Shown here piece after piece: positions 52,408 through 61,811 of a stretch of 64,000 nt of DNA. Under the pieces are notes generated by a model, which ran no database searches, was not told the origin of the DNA, and was given only the letters and a program-made list of their open reading frames with translations. Origin of the DNA: Robbsia betulipollinis (GTDB lineage Bacteria; Pseudomonadota; Gammaproteobacteria; Burkholderiales; Burkholderiaceae); the NCBI RefSeq assembly GCF_026624755.1, contig NZ_JAPMXC010000010.1, forward strand, positions 238,875-302,874, read 5' to 3'. The translations under genes and the position numbers were made by a program. Each line of letters starts with the position of its first letter. Position 1 is the first letter of the stretch.

Positions 52408-53823
52408 TCATGCGGTGACGGCCGCCCTGGGCTCTTTCGTGCGCAGCGCCGCGCGGACTTCGGGCTGGTCGAGCACGTCGTCGAGCGTCTTCTTCAGGCG
52501 CGCGAACAACAGGTCGAATTCGTCGGCCGTGTAGCACAGCGCCGGCGCGAAGCCCAGGATGTTGTCGCCGAACGCGCGGAACACCAGGCGGTTCTGGTAG
52601 GCGGACGCCGCGATGCGTTCCGAGAGTTTCAGCGCCGGATCGAAGCCTTCCTTGCTGTCCTTGTCGGCCACGAGTTCCAGCGCGCCGAGCAGGCCGCGAT
52701 GCCGCGAATCGCCAACCAGCGGATGCGCGAGCAGCGCGTCGAGCCCGGCGGCAAAGCGCGGACCCTGGGCGACGCCGTTCGCGAGCAACCCGCCTTCATG
52801 ATACAGACGCATGACTTCGAGACCGATCGCGGCGCTGACCGGGTGCGCGGAGTAGGTGTGGCCGTGACCGACGATCGCGGTCGCGTCGCCATCGGCGATG
52901 CCTTGGTAGACGGCGTCGGACATCAGGACCGCGCCCATCGGCGCATAGCCGGAGGTCAGCCCCTTGGCCACCGTCATCAGGTCGGGCTCGACGCCTTCGG
53001 CCGCGCAGGCGAACAGCGGGCCGGTACGACCGAAGCCCGTGATGACCTCGTCGGCGACGAACAGGATGTCGAGCTTGCGGCACGCCTCGCGCATCGCCTT
53101 GAGCCAGCCGAACGGCGGCACGATCACGCCGCCGGAACCCTGGATCGGCTCGCAGAAAAAGGCGGCGACGTTCTCGGCGCCGAGTTCCGCGACCTTCGCC
53201 TCCAGCGCGCCGACCGACGCGGCGATCAGCGCCTGCGCGTCATTGCCGTGTGCGCTGCGGTAGGCATATGGCGAGGGCAGATGATGCTGGGTGGGCAGCG
53301 GCAGGTTGAAATTGCGATGGAAGGCCGGCAGCGCGGTCAGGCCGGCGCCGACCGACGAGGAGCCGTGATAGCCGCGCTGCAGCGCGATCATGTGCTTCTT
53401 CGCCGGGCGGCCGGTCGCATTGTAGTAATGCGTGATGAAGCGCAGCGCGGAATCCACCGCGTCGGAGCCGCCGAGCGTGAAATACACGTGCTGGAGGGAG
53501 GCGGGCGCGAGATCGACGAGCTTTTCCGCGAGTTCGATGGCCGGCGCCGAGCCGAAATGGAAATAGCCGGTGGCGTAGGGCAGGCGGGTCATCTGCTCGG
53601 TCGCCACCTTGACGATGCTGTCCTGGCCGTAACCGACGTTCACGCACCAGAGCCCGGAGAAGGCGTCGAGCAGTTCGTTGCCGTTCGCGTCGCGCAGGAA
53701 GGCGCCGTGGGCGGATTCGAGGACGGTGACGCCGCGCGCTTCATGCGCACGGTAGTTGATGACGGGGTGGATCAGGTGCTTGCGGTCGGACTCGATGAGC
53801 GTTTGGATCGGCAGGGTGGGCAT
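52408..53823 (-). CDS. class III (omega-amino acid) aminotransferase, PLP-dependent
   Basis: This 471-residue aminotransferase belongs to the group that moves the terminal amino group of beta-alanine, GABA, putrescine or similar amines to pyruvate or 2-oxoglutarate. It shows LIHPVINYRAHEARGVTVLESAHGAFLRDANGNELLDAFSGLWCVNVGYG, FTLGGSDAVDSALRF, GYHGSSSVGAGLT, CEPIQGSGGVIVPP, LFVADEVITGFGRTGPLFA and the PLP Lys in VAKGLTSGYAPMGA. The exact amine is not fixed by these motifs. The divergent amine-oxidation genes at 55289-59025 and gabD at 47938 suggest a shared catabolic route. Confidence 0.9.
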   Translation of the reverse strand: MPTLPIQTLIESDRKHLIHPVINYRAHEARGVTVLESAHGAFLRDANGNELLDAFSGLWCVNVGYGQDSIVKVATEQMTRLPYATGYFHFGSAPAIELAEKLVDLAPASLQHVYFTLGGSDAVDSALRFITHYYNATGRPAKKHMIALQRGYHGSSSVGAGLTALPAFHRNFNLPLPTQHHLPSPYAYRSAHGNDAQALIAASVGALEAKVAELGAENVAAFFCEPIQGSGGVIVPPFGWLKAMREACRKLDILFVADEVITGFGRTGPLFACAAEGVEPDLMTVAKGLTSGYAPMGAVLMSDAVYQGIADGDATAIVGHGHTYSAHPVSAAIGLEVMRLYHEGGLLANGVAQGPRFAAGLDALLAHPLVGDSRHRGLLGALELVADKDSKEGFDPALKLSERIAASAYQNRLVFRAFGDNILGFAPALCYTADEFDLLFARLKKTLDDVLDQPEVRAALRTKEPRAAVTA

Positions 53824-53984
53824 GGTGGGTCTTCTCGTCGCGGAAGTGGGCTGCGGGGTGAGCGCGGGACTGAACGGGATGGTGACTCCATACTACTGAT
53901 TCCTTCCCCGTGCCTGTACCGCCAAAAAAAACCCGAAAGAGCGCGAGAATGGCGTTTTGCCCCGCGCATCCGGCATTTTCTGCT

Positions 53985-54003
53985 GCCGGCCCTTCCGGCC
54001 GGC
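53985..54003. terminator. hairpin downstream of the tandem-GNAT gene
   Basis: GCCGGCC (53985-53991) pairs with GGCCGGC (53997-54003) around a 5-nt loop. It lies 40 bp beyond the GNAT stop in the direction of its transcription. Confidence 0.4.
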
Positions 54004-54042
54004 GCCCCCCCCAAAAAATCTGACCCGGCACCGCCGGGGCGC

Positions 54043-54942
54043 TTACCCGAGCGCCTGGCTGATGATGCCGAACGCTTTCGGCGCCGCGGGCGCATTGGCA
54101 TCGGCACCGGCCTCGCCCACCAGCGGGCCCGACGCTGCGCCGCGAACCATCTTCACGACGGTATCCACGCGCGGCATGCCGAGCCCTTCGAGCCATTGCG
54201 TCAGGCCGCTGTCGCCGGGCGTATCCATGCGCACGAAGACGCCTTCGTTCAGGGCCAGCCAATGGCTGATCAGCGCCTTCGCGCGGCTCGATCCGGGGGC
54301 ATCCGGCGCCACCACCGGGCCGATCGTGAAACCCCGGCCGAAGCGGCGGAACAGCGCGAAGCCCAGCAGTTCGCCGTCGCGATCGAGTGCGATGCCGTCG
54401 GCGACGTCGAGCAGCAGCGGGAACAGCGCCTGGCGCTCGAGCCCGCACGCGCGCGAGGCGAGTTCCGCCAGCCGCGGCGCGTCGTTCGCGCCCAGCGGGC
54501 GCAGGCGTTCGCCGGGCGGCAGGGAGATCAGCGGCGGCTGGAACACGGTGCCCTGGTGCTGATCGACGGTGCCGACCGCGCGGAAACCCAGTTTCTCGTA
54601 AAGCGGCTTGCCGGCCGGCGTGGCATGCAGCAGGATGGCGCGGCCCTCCAGCGCGGCGATCAGCCGTTCCATCAATTGCCGGCCGATGCCCTGGCCCTGG
54701 TGGTCGGGCGAGACGATCACCATGCCCAGCGAGGCGCGATCGGCGCCATACCGCCAGGACAGCCCGGTACCGATCACCTCCCCGTCCCGCTCCGCCACGA
54801 AGCCCGTGCCGGCGGTTTCCAGCAGGCGCCAGTCGTCGGCGCGGTGCGGCCAGGCGACCTTGACGGACAAGGCATGCGCCGCGGGGATGTCGTCGGCGGT
54901 GAATGGGCGGTAAGAAATCGGACCGGCATGGGAACCAGGCAC
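54043..54942 (-). CDS. tandem GNAT-domain N-acetyltransferase
   Basis: This 299-residue protein has two GNAT folds in tandem. The first is canonical, with the acetyl-CoA loop VIVSPDHQGQGIGRQLMERLIAAL and LHATPAGKPLYEKLGFRAVGTV. The second half (ADGIALDRDGELLGFALFRRFGRGFTIGPVVAP) is more diverged and may serve in substrate binding or dimerisation. The GTG at 54942 has a caggag ribosome-binding site 7 nt upstream; the frame stays open to 55128. The acceptor is unknown, and a small amine would fit the neighbourhood. It is divergent from the aldehyde dehydrogenase gene. Confidence 0.85.
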   Translation of the reverse strand: MPGSHAGPISYRPFTADDIPAAHALSVKVAWPHRADDWRLLETAGTGFVAERDGEVIGTGLSWRYGADRASLGMVIVSPDHQGQGIGRQLMERLIAALEGRAILLHATPAGKPLYEKLGFRAVGTVDQHQGTVFQPPLISLPPGERLRPLGANDAPRLAELASRACGLERQALFPLLLDVADGIALDRDGELLGFALFRRFGRGFTIGPVVAPDAPGSSRAKALISHWLALNEGVFVRMDTPGDSGLTQWLEGLGMPRVDTVVKMVRGAASGPLVGEAGADANAPAAPKAFGIISQALG

Positions 54943-55288
54943 GGCGTACTCCTGTAAAGGCGTGAAAAACGAACCAGCAAGCGGGAAAGCAGGCGTTTGT
55001 CCGTGGAAGGGGACGCTACCGGCACTCTGGCAGCGGTGGACGGCGATGACTAGGACGATCTTTCTATCTCGCGGGGGGCTGCCCGCAAACGGGGAAATCG
55101 ATGCAAAACACGGCGTCGAAAACGACATTACGCGTGCGATCTGCCGAATCGGGTTTTTTATCGGCGCAATATGCGGCGCCCGCGGGCATACGATTCCGGT
55201 ATGGGTTTTTCAGCGGCATTTCCGACCGATGCCGCGCTCGATTTTTCCACGCCGCCGGCCGGTGCCGGAGCGATACAGGGGACGCGTC
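54943..55288. other. intergenic region between divergent GNAT and aldehyde dehydrogenase genes
   Basis: This 346-bp spacer must hold both promoters. It is relatively AT-rich around 55080-55220, with short T-runs. I see no convincing operator, repeat or small gene. Confidence 0.5.
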
Positions 55289-56809
55289 ATGGACAGTTTC
55301 GACCCGAAGGGGATCACGGTGCGCAGCGGCCATTTCATCGGCGGGGAGTATGTCGCGGAACATGCCCATGAGGGGTCGCGGCGCATCGATGTGTCGCGCC
55401 CTTCGGACGGCGTCGTCTACGCGTCCGTGCCGCTCGCCGACGCGGCGCTGGTCGACCGCGCGGTGGAAAACGCCTGGCAGGCGTTTCGCACCAGCGGCTG
55501 GGCGACGATGGCGCCGCGCGAGCGCGCGCGGATCCTGCGCCGCTTCGCGGACCTGATCGCCGCCGACGTCGCCACGCTCGCTCCGCTCGAGGCGCTCGGC
55601 TCCACGCGCCCGGTGCGCGACGCGGCGGCGTGGGACGTGCCCTTCACCGCCGAAGGCATTCGCTTCTACGCGGAATTCGCCGACAAGGTGGGCGGCGACG
55701 TGGCCGCGACCGACCACGATCACCTGGGCATGACGATCGCCGAGCCATACGGCGTGATCGGCGCGATCGCGCCCTGGAACTTCCCGCTGGTGATGGCGTC
55801 CTGGAAAATCGCGCCGGCGCTCGCCGCCGGCAACGCGGTGGTGCTCAAGCCCTCGGAAATGACGCCGTTCTCGATCCTGCGTCTGGCCGAACTCGCGATC
55901 CAGGCGGGCGTGCCGGCCGGCATCCTGAATATCGTCCAGGGCGACGGCCAGGTCACGGGCGACGCGCTGGTGCGGCATCCCCGCATCAGCAAGGTCACCT
56001 TCACCGGCTCGACGCGCACCGGCGCATCGATCATGGCGGCGTGCGCGCAGTCGGGCACCAAGCCGGTGACGCTGGAGCTGGGCGGCAAGAGTCCGCAGAT
56101 CGTGTTCGCCGACGCGCCGCGTCTGGACGACGTCGCGCGCCGCATCGCCGGCGCGATCTCCGGCAACGCCGGCCAGGTCTGCGTCGCGGGCTCGCGCCTG
56201 CTGGTCGAGCGGCCCCTCGTCGACGCGCTCGCCGACCGGATCCAGGCGGCCTTCAAGGATCTGCGCCCCGGCGCGACCTGGGCTGCCGGAACGACGCTCT
56301 CGCCGATCATCTCCGAGCCGCAGGCGGCGCGCATCGACGCGATCATCGGCCGCAGCGTGGCCGCGGGCGCGACGCTGCGCTATGGCGGCCATCGCGCCGT
56401 CGTGGCCGGCCACGACGGCGCGACGCGCGGCGTATCGACGCGCGGCGCCTTCTACATGCCGACGATCCTGACCGATGTCACCGCGCAATCCGAAGCGGTG
56501 CGGGAAGAGGTGTTCGGCCCGGTACTGACGCTGCAGGCGTTCGATAGCGAGGACGAGGCGCTGGCGCTGGCGCAGCATCCCGATTACGGCCTCGCCGCCG
56601 GCGTGCACACCGCCGATCTCGGCCGGGCGCTGCGCCTGGTACGCGGTCTGGAAGCCGGCACGGTCTGGGTGAACCGGTACGGCCGCACGTCCGATTTCAT
56701 GATCCCGACCGGCGGCTACAAGCGTTCGGGCATCGGCAAGGACCTGGGCCGTCAGGCCTACGAGGCCAATCTGCGGTTCAAGAGCGTACTGATCGACATC
56801 CGCCCCTGA
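55289..56809 (+). CDS. NAD(P)-dependent aldehyde dehydrogenase
   Basis: This 506-residue aldehyde dehydrogenase has IAPWNFPLVMASWKIAPALAAGNAVVLKPSE, LELGGKSPQIVFADAPRLDDV with the catalytic Glu, GNAGQVCVAGSRLLVE with the catalytic Cys, EEVFGPVLTLQAF and GGYKRSGIGKDLGRQAYEANL. The overall pattern resembles PuuC/betaine-aldehyde types that oxidise aldehydes made from amines. The ATG at 55289 is chosen, after a ggggac ribosome-binding site; the frame is open far upstream without similarity. It precedes the HAD hydrolase and amine-oxidase genes on the same strand. Confidence 0.9.
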   Translation: MDSFDPKGITVRSGHFIGGEYVAEHAHEGSRRIDVSRPSDGVVYASVPLADAALVDRAVENAWQAFRTSGWATMAPRERARILRRFADLIAADVATLAPLEALGSTRPVRDAAAWDVPFTAEGIRFYAEFADKVGGDVAATDHDHLGMTIAEPYGVIGAIAPWNFPLVMASWKIAPALAAGNAVVLKPSEMTPFSILRLAELAIQAGVPAGILNIVQGDGQVTGDALVRHPRISKVTFTGSTRTGASIMAACAQSGTKPVTLELGGKSPQIVFADAPRLDDVARRIAGAISGNAGQVCVAGSRLLVERPLVDALADRIQAAFKDLRPGATWAAGTTLSPIISEPQAARIDAIIGRSVAAGATLRYGGHRAVVAGHDGATRGVSTRGAFYMPTILTDVTAQSEAVREEVFGPVLTLQAFDSEDEALALAQHPDYGLAAGVHTADLGRALRLVRGLEAGTVWVNRYGRTSDFMIPTGGYKRSGIGKDLGRQAYEANLRFKSVLIDIRP

Positions 56810-57009
56810 CGGCGGCAACCGCAGAGTGTGCTGCGCGGGCCCCTCAAAACGCCGCTTTTTGCGTGCTTCGCGGGCCCGATTCAGGAACATCGAAGTTTTT
56901 TGCGCTGGTTAAATCTTTCCTACCGGCTTCATCATTGGCCTCGCTCTTACCGACGCGGCCGTTCGACATTGCACGCGCAAGCGCTTATCCACAGGACGCT
57001 ACTGACACC

Positions 57010-57678
57010 ATGATCGATTTCGAACCGAAATACATCACTTTCGATTGCTACGGCACGCTGACCAAATTCCACATGTCCGACATGTCGCGCGAGTTCTTCG
57101 CCGGCCAGCTGGAAGGCGCCGACATGGACAGGTTCATCGCCTTCTTCGCCGGTTACCGCCGTGACGAGGTGCTGGGTGCATGGAAGCCGTATCGCGACGT
57201 GATCGCGAATGCGTACGAGCGCGCCTGCAAGCGCATGAACGTGAAGTTCGTCGAGTCGGATGCCGAGAAAATCTACGAGGCCGTGCCGACCTGGGGCCCG
57301 CATCCGGACGTCCCGGAAGGCCTCGCGCGCCTGGCCAAGAAGTACAAGCTGGTGATCCTGTCGAACGCGTCGAACAGCCAGATCCAGAGCAATGTCGACA
57401 AGCTCGGCGCGCCGTTTCACGCGGTGTTCACGGCGGAACAGACGGGCGCGTACAAGCCGCGCATGCAGGGCTTCGAATACATGTTCGACAAGCTCGGCTG
57501 CAAGCCCGAAGACGTCCTGCACGTGTCGTCGAGCCCGCGCTACGACTTGTTCACCGCGCACGACATGGGCGTGAAGCACAAGGCGATGGTGCTGCGCGAG
57601 CACGAACAGCCGACCCCGGGCCACGACTATCACCTGGTCAAGGACATCCCGCACCTGGCCGCGGAACTCGGCCTGTAG
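57010..57678 (+). CDS. HAD-superfamily hydrolase, haloacid dehalogenase type II
   Basis: This 222-residue HAD protein has the nucleophile motif FDCYGTLTKF (Asp near residue 11), motif II LVILSNASNS, motif III Lys in AYKPRMQGFEYM and motif IV in LHVSSSPRYDLFTAHDMGVK. These are close to L-2-haloacid dehalogenases. Many relatives act on phosphoesters or are uncharacterised, so dehalogenation is not assured. It is 72 bp upstream of the FAD oxidoreductase, and a lone perfect DnaA box (TTATCCACA, near 56985) lies in its upstream region. Confidence 0.85.
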   Translation: MIDFEPKYITFDCYGTLTKFHMSDMSREFFAGQLEGADMDRFIAFFAGYRRDEVLGAWKPYRDVIANAYERACKRMNVKFVESDAEKIYEAVPTWGPHPDVPEGLARLAKKYKLVILSNASNSQIQSNVDKLGAPFHAVFTAEQTGAYKPRMQGFEYMFDKLGCKPEDVLHVSSSPRYDLFTAHDMGVKHKAMVLREHEQPTPGHDYHLVKDIPHLAAELGL

Positions 57679-57750
57679 GCGCGGCGGTCGAACGCCAGCC
57701 CGCGCCCCGCGCATTTCGTCATCCTGCCACCCGAGCGAGCCGAGCCCGAC

Positions 57751-59025
57751 ATGAAGCTGGAATCCTACTGGCTTGATCTGCCATTACCCACGCCGTTCCT
57801 CGCGCAGGGGCCGGTGACGGGCCGGGTGGACGTCGCCGTGGTTGGCGGCGGCTTCACCGGGCTGTCGGCCGCGCAGGCGCTGGCCAAGCGCGGCGCGTCG
57901 GTGACGCTGGTGGATGCCGGGCAGATCGGCGGCGGGGCGTCGGGGCGCAACGGCGGGCAGGTCAATACCGGCGTCGCGCACGATTTCGCCGCCCTGTACG
58001 CGCAACTCGGACCGGAGCGCGCGCGTACCTGCTACCGTGCGTTCGCGTCCGCGGTCGATACCGTCGAGCGGCTGATCCGCGAGGAAGGCATCGATTGCGA
58101 TTATCTGGCGAACGGCAAGCTCAAGCTCGCCTCGAAGCCGCACCATTTCGCGCATATCGAGCAGACCGCCGAACTGATCCGGCGCGAAGTCGATCCGAAT
58201 ATCGAGATAATCAGTCGCGACCGGATCCGTAGCGAGGTACAGTCTGACCAGTTCTACGGCGGTCTGCTGCAGAAGCACGGCGGACAGATGCATATGCGCA
58301 AGTTCGCGGTCGGCCTGGCCAGGGCCGCGGCAGGCCATGGCGCGCAGATCTACGAGAATGCGGGTGTCGCGTCGATTCAGAAAGAAGGCGACGGTTACCG
58401 TCTGGTCACCGCGCGCGGCGAGGTGCAGGCGAAGCAGGTGTTGATCGCCACCGGCCCGTCGCGGCAGGGACCGTTCGGCTGGTATCGGCGGCGGCTCGCG
58501 CCGGTGGGATCGTTCATCATCGTCACCGAGCCGCTGCCGGCCGAGCAGCTCGCGGCGATGCTGCCGAACCGCCGGGCCTATACGACCAGCCGCATCATGC
58601 ACAACTACTTCCGCGTCACGCCGGATTCGCGGTTGCTGTGGGGCGGCCGCGCGCGCTTCACCGCGTCGGAGCGGCCCTCGGACGCCAAGAGCGGACGCAT
58701 CCTGCGCACGGGCATGATCCGGCATTTCCCGGCGCTGGCCGAGACGCGCATCGATTACTGCTGGGGCGGGCTGGTGGATATCACCGCCGACCGCCTGCCG
58801 CGCGCCGGGCAGCACGACGGCCTGTATTTTTCGATGGGCTATAGCGGCCATGGCACGCAGATGTCCACCCACATGGGCCAGGTGATGGCCGACGTGATGG
58901 GCGGGGACGACCGCGGCAACCCGTGGCGCGAGTCGGAGTGGTCGGCGATTCCCGGGCATACCGGCAAGCCCTGGTTCCTGCCGCTCGTCGGCGCGTACTA
59001 CAGCGTCAAAGACATCTTTTATTGA
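57751..59025 (+). CDS. FAD-dependent amine oxidase, PuuB/DadA-like
   Basis: This 424-residue flavoprotein has an N-terminal dinucleotide fold (VDVAVVGGGFTGLSAAQALAKRGASVTLVDAGQIGGGASGRNGGQV) and the C-terminal substrate domain of the DAO family (LWGGRARFTASERP, YCWGGLVDITADRLPRAGQHDGLYFSMGYSGHGTQMSTHMG). This arrangement is seen in gamma-glutamylputrescine oxidase (PuuB) and related amine or amino-acid oxidases. It would make an aldehyde for the neighbouring dehydrogenase. The C-terminus GKPWFLPLVGAYYSVKD is also typical. The substrate is inferred. Confidence 0.9.
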   Translation: MKLESYWLDLPLPTPFLAQGPVTGRVDVAVVGGGFTGLSAAQALAKRGASVTLVDAGQIGGGASGRNGGQVNTGVAHDFAALYAQLGPERARTCYRAFASAVDTVERLIREEGIDCDYLANGKLKLASKPHHFAHIEQTAELIRREVDPNIEIISRDRIRSEVQSDQFYGGLLQKHGGQMHMRKFAVGLARAAAGHGAQIYENAGVASIQKEGDGYRLVTARGEVQAKQVLIATGPSRQGPFGWYRRRLAPVGSFIIVTEPLPAEQLAAMLPNRRAYTTSRIMHNYFRVTPDSRLLWGGRARFTASERPSDAKSGRILRTGMIRHFPALAETRIDYCWGGLVDITADRLPRAGQHDGLYFSMGYSGHGTQMSTHMGQVMADVMGGDDRGNPWRESEWSAIPGHTGKPWFLPLVGAYYSVKDIFY

Positions 59026-59040
59026 AATACAAAATATGGC

Positions 59041-59068
59041 AGCGTCGCTCCGATAGCGTCGCTCCCTT
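59041..59068. repeat. 14-bp tandem duplication
   Basis: AGCGTCGCTCCGAT is followed directly by AGCGTCGCTCCCTT, between the amine-oxidase stop and the binding-protein start. Confidence 0.8.
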
Positions 59069-59082
59069 CGCGGAGATGTTCG

Positions 59083-60693
59083 ATGAATAAGAAAAATGTG
59101 CAAAACGACAACGCCCTGATCGGCGTGGAGTTCGAGCGGCTGAGCCGTCAGGGCGCATCCCGGCGCGATATCCTGCGCGCGATGGCCGCGGGCGGCATGC
59201 TGTCCGTGGGCGGCGCCGCGCTGCTGGCCAGCGGCAATGCCCATGCACAGGCGAAGCCGAAGCAGGGCGGCAAGATCCGCGTGGCCACGCAGTCGGCCTC
59301 CGCATCGGATACGCTCGACCCGGCCAAGGGCGCGCTCGCGACCGACTACGTGCGCGGCAATATGTTCTACAACGGCCTGACCGAACTGGACGCGCATCTG
59401 GGCGCGAAGATGGCGCTGGCCGAAAGCCTGGAAACGAAGGACGCGATCACCTGGGTGGCGAAGCTGCGCAACGGCGTGCAGTTCCACGACGGCAAGGCGC
59501 TCGCGCCGGCCGACGTCGTCTACTCGATCATGCGGCACAAGGATCCGGCCGTGGCCTCGAAGGCCAAGACGCTGGCCGACCAGATCAGCGACGTCAAGGC
59601 CACCGGCCCCAACGAGGTGACGATCACGCTCGCCGGCGCCAACGCGGACCTGCCGGTGATCCTCGCGACTTCGCACTTCCAGATCATCAAGGACGGCACG
59701 AAGGATTTCAAGACGGCGGTGGGCACCGGCCCGTTCAAGGTCAAGGAGTTCTCGCCGGGCGTGCGCACGGTCGGCGTGCGCTTCGACAAGTACTGGAAAC
59801 CCGGCCTGCCGCATCTCGACGAGATCGAACTGATCGGCATCGGCGACGAGTCGGCGCGGGTCAACGCGCTGCTCTCCGGCGACGTGCAGTTGATCAACGC
59901 GGTCAGCCCGCGCTCGACCGACCGCATCAAGGGCACGGCGGGTTACAAGGTGCTGGAAACGAAGACCGGCCAGTACACGGACCTCGTCGCCCGCGACGAG
60001 GGCGGCATCACCGGCAACGCCGATTTCCGTCTGGGCCTCTTCAACCTGCTGGACCGCCAGCAGCTGCGCACCACCGTGTTTCGCGGTTTCGGCGCGATCG
60101 GCAACGATCAGCCGATCGACCCGACGAACAAATACTACCTGGCCGGCATTCCGCAGCGCACCTTCGACCCGGACAAGGCGAAATTCCATTTCAAGAAGGC
60201 CAAGCTCGGTAGCACGCCGCTGCAGATCTACGCCACGCCGGCCGCCGAAGGCTCGGTGGAAATGGCGATGCTGCTGCAGCAGGTCGGCCCGCGTGCCGGA
60301 CTGAATCTGCAGGTCACGCGCGTACCCGCCGAGGGATACTGGTCGAACCACTGGATGAAACATCCGCTAGGTTTCGGTTCGGTCAACGCCCGGCCGAGCG
60401 CCGACGTGCTGTTCACGCAATTCTTCAAGTCCGACGCACCGTGGAACGAGGCAAACTGGAAAAGCGCGAAGTTCGACCAGATGCTGATCGCGGCGCGTGG
60501 CGAGCCGGACGACGCGAAGCGCAAAAAGATCTACGGCGACATGCAGGTGCTGGTGCACGAGGAAGGCGGCGTGGGTATCCCCCTGTTCCAGAGCTCGCTC
60601 GATGCGTTCTCCGACAAGCTCCAGGGTCTGGGCTCGATTCCGCTGGCCGGATTGATGGGCTTCGCGTTCGCCGAACACGTCTGGCTGGCGTAG
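59083..60693 (+). CDS. peptide/opine-type ABC transporter periplasmic binding protein
   Basis: This 536-residue family 5 solute-binding protein captures a dipeptide-sized ligand in the periplasm. The leader has a twin-arginine-like motif (SRRDILRAMAAGGMLSVGGAALLASG, cleavage near AHAQA). The mature part shows GGKIRVATQSASASDTLDPAKGALATDYVRGNMFYNGLTELD, WVAKLRNGVQFHDGKALAPADVVYSI and GTGPFKVKEFSPG. A ggag ribosome-binding site precedes the ATG. It is the first gene of the dpp-like set ending beyond the window, and follows amine-oxidation genes, so the ligand may be a gamma-glutamyl or acyl amine rather than a peptide. Confidence 0.9.
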   Translation: MNKKNVQNDNALIGVEFERLSRQGASRRDILRAMAAGGMLSVGGAALLASGNAHAQAKPKQGGKIRVATQSASASDTLDPAKGALATDYVRGNMFYNGLTELDAHLGAKMALAESLETKDAITWVAKLRNGVQFHDGKALAPADVVYSIMRHKDPAVASKAKTLADQISDVKATGPNEVTITLAGANADLPVILATSHFQIIKDGTKDFKTAVGTGPFKVKEFSPGVRTVGVRFDKYWKPGLPHLDEIELIGIGDESARVNALLSGDVQLINAVSPRSTDRIKGTAGYKVLETKTGQYTDLVARDEGGITGNADFRLGLFNLLDRQQLRTTVFRGFGAIGNDQPIDPTNKYYLAGIPQRTFDPDKAKFHFKKAKLGSTPLQIYATPAAEGSVEMAMLLQQVGPRAGLNLQVTRVPAEGYWSNHWMKHPLGFGSVNARPSADVLFTQFFKSDAPWNEANWKSAKFDQMLIAARGEPDDAKRKKIYGDMQVLVHEEGGVGIPLFQSSLDAFSDKLQGLGSIPLAGLMGFAFAEHVWLA

Positions 60694-60711
60694 GCGCGCG
60701 GTCGCGAGCGC

Positions 60712-60753
60712 TCCGTCGCAGGTGTTCCGTAGCAGGTGTTCTATCGTAGACGT
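60712..60753. repeat. 14-bp tandem repeat, 3 units
   Basis: TCCGTCGCAGGTGT, TCCGTAGCAGGTGT and TCTATCGTAGACGT lie head to tail between the binding-protein stop and the first permease. Confidence 0.85.
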
Positions 60754-60849
60754 TCTTTTCCTCCAGGCGATGACGGGCTGCGTGCCGGTCGTCGCGGGCA
60801 CGGGCCGGCGGTGACCGGCACGCGGCACTCACTCCGAAGGCGGATTCCG

Positions 60850-61806
60850 ATGAAATCACATGCGCAAAGACTCATCGCCGCGCGCCTTGGCCTGGCCGTG
60901 CTGACCCTGTTGCTGGTCTCGGCGGTGGTGTTCGCCATCACCGGCCTGATTCCCGGCGACGCGGCGCAGCAGGCGCTCGGGCAGGCGGCCACGCCCGAGG
61001 CGGTGACCGCGCTGCGGCATCAGTTCGGACTCGACCAGCCGGCGCTGCAACGCTACTTCGAGTGGCTGTTCCTGATTCTGCAGGGCAACTTCGGCACCTC
61101 GCTGTCGAACAGCCTGCCCGTGCTGCAATTGATCGAAACGCGCCTGCCGAACACCCTGACGCTGGCTGCGCTGACCACGGTCGTCTCGGTGCCGGTGGCG
61201 CTGGTGATCGGCATCGTCTCCGCGATGTACCGCGGCTCGCTGCTGGACCGCGCGCTCAATGTGCTGACGCTGGCCACGGTGGCGGTTCCCGAGTTCCTGG
61301 TGGCCACCATCGCGGTGCTGATCTTCGCGGTCAAGCTGCGCTGGCTGCCGGCGCTGTCCTACCTGTCCGATGTCCATTCGCTGAGCGACGTGCTGCGCAT
61401 CTACGCGATGCCGGTGATGACGCTGTGCTGCGTGATCGTCGCGCAGATGGCGCGCATGACGCGCGCCGCGGTGGTGGATCAGCTCACCGCGCCGTACGTG
61501 GAAATGGCGATCCTGAAAGGTGCTTCGCCGATGCGCGTCGTGCTGCACCATGTCTTGCCCAATACCATCGGCCCGATCGCCAACGCGATCGCGCTGAGCC
61601 TGTCCTATCTGTTCGGCGGCGTCGTCGTGATCGAATCGATCTTCAACTATCCGGGGCTCGCGAGCCTGATGGTCGATGCGGTGACGAATCGCGACATGCC
61701 GCTGGTGCAGGGCTGCGTGATGGTGTTCTGCGCGGCCTACCTGGTGCTCGTCCTGTTCGCGGACCTGTGTCAGATCGTCTCCAACCCCAGGCTTCGTCAA
61801 CGGTGA
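60850..61806 (+). CDS. DppB-type ABC transporter permease
   Basis: This 318-residue permease has six membrane helices. The family 5 permease signatures are AVVFAITGLIPGDAAQQALG at the N-terminus and the coupling segment MAILKGASPMRVVLHHVLPNTIGPIANAIAL. The Met at 60850 (MKSHAQRLIAARLGLAVLTLLL) gives the standard N-terminus; the frame is open to 60736. Its stop overlaps a GTG (61803) of the next permease gene. Confidence 0.93.
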   Translation: MKSHAQRLIAARLGLAVLTLLLVSAVVFAITGLIPGDAAQQALGQAATPEAVTALRHQFGLDQPALQRYFEWLFLILQGNFGTSLSNSLPVLQLIETRLPNTLTLAALTTVVSVPVALVIGIVSAMYRGSLLDRALNVLTLATVAVPEFLVATIAVLIFAVKLRWLPALSYLSDVHSLSDVLRIYAMPVMTLCCVIVAQMARMTRAAVVDQLTAPYVEMAILKGASPMRVVLHHVLPNTIGPIANAIALSLSYLFGGVVVIESIFNYPGLASLMVDAVTNRDMPLVQGCVMVFCAAYLVLVLFADLCQIVSNPRLRQR

Positions 61807-61811
61807 CCCTG

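Noticed and set aside
56980-56995. Single perfect DnaA box (TTATCCACA) upstream of the HAD gene
   Set aside because: One isolated copy is expected by chance at this genome scale; it does not form a cluster as at 16587-16848.
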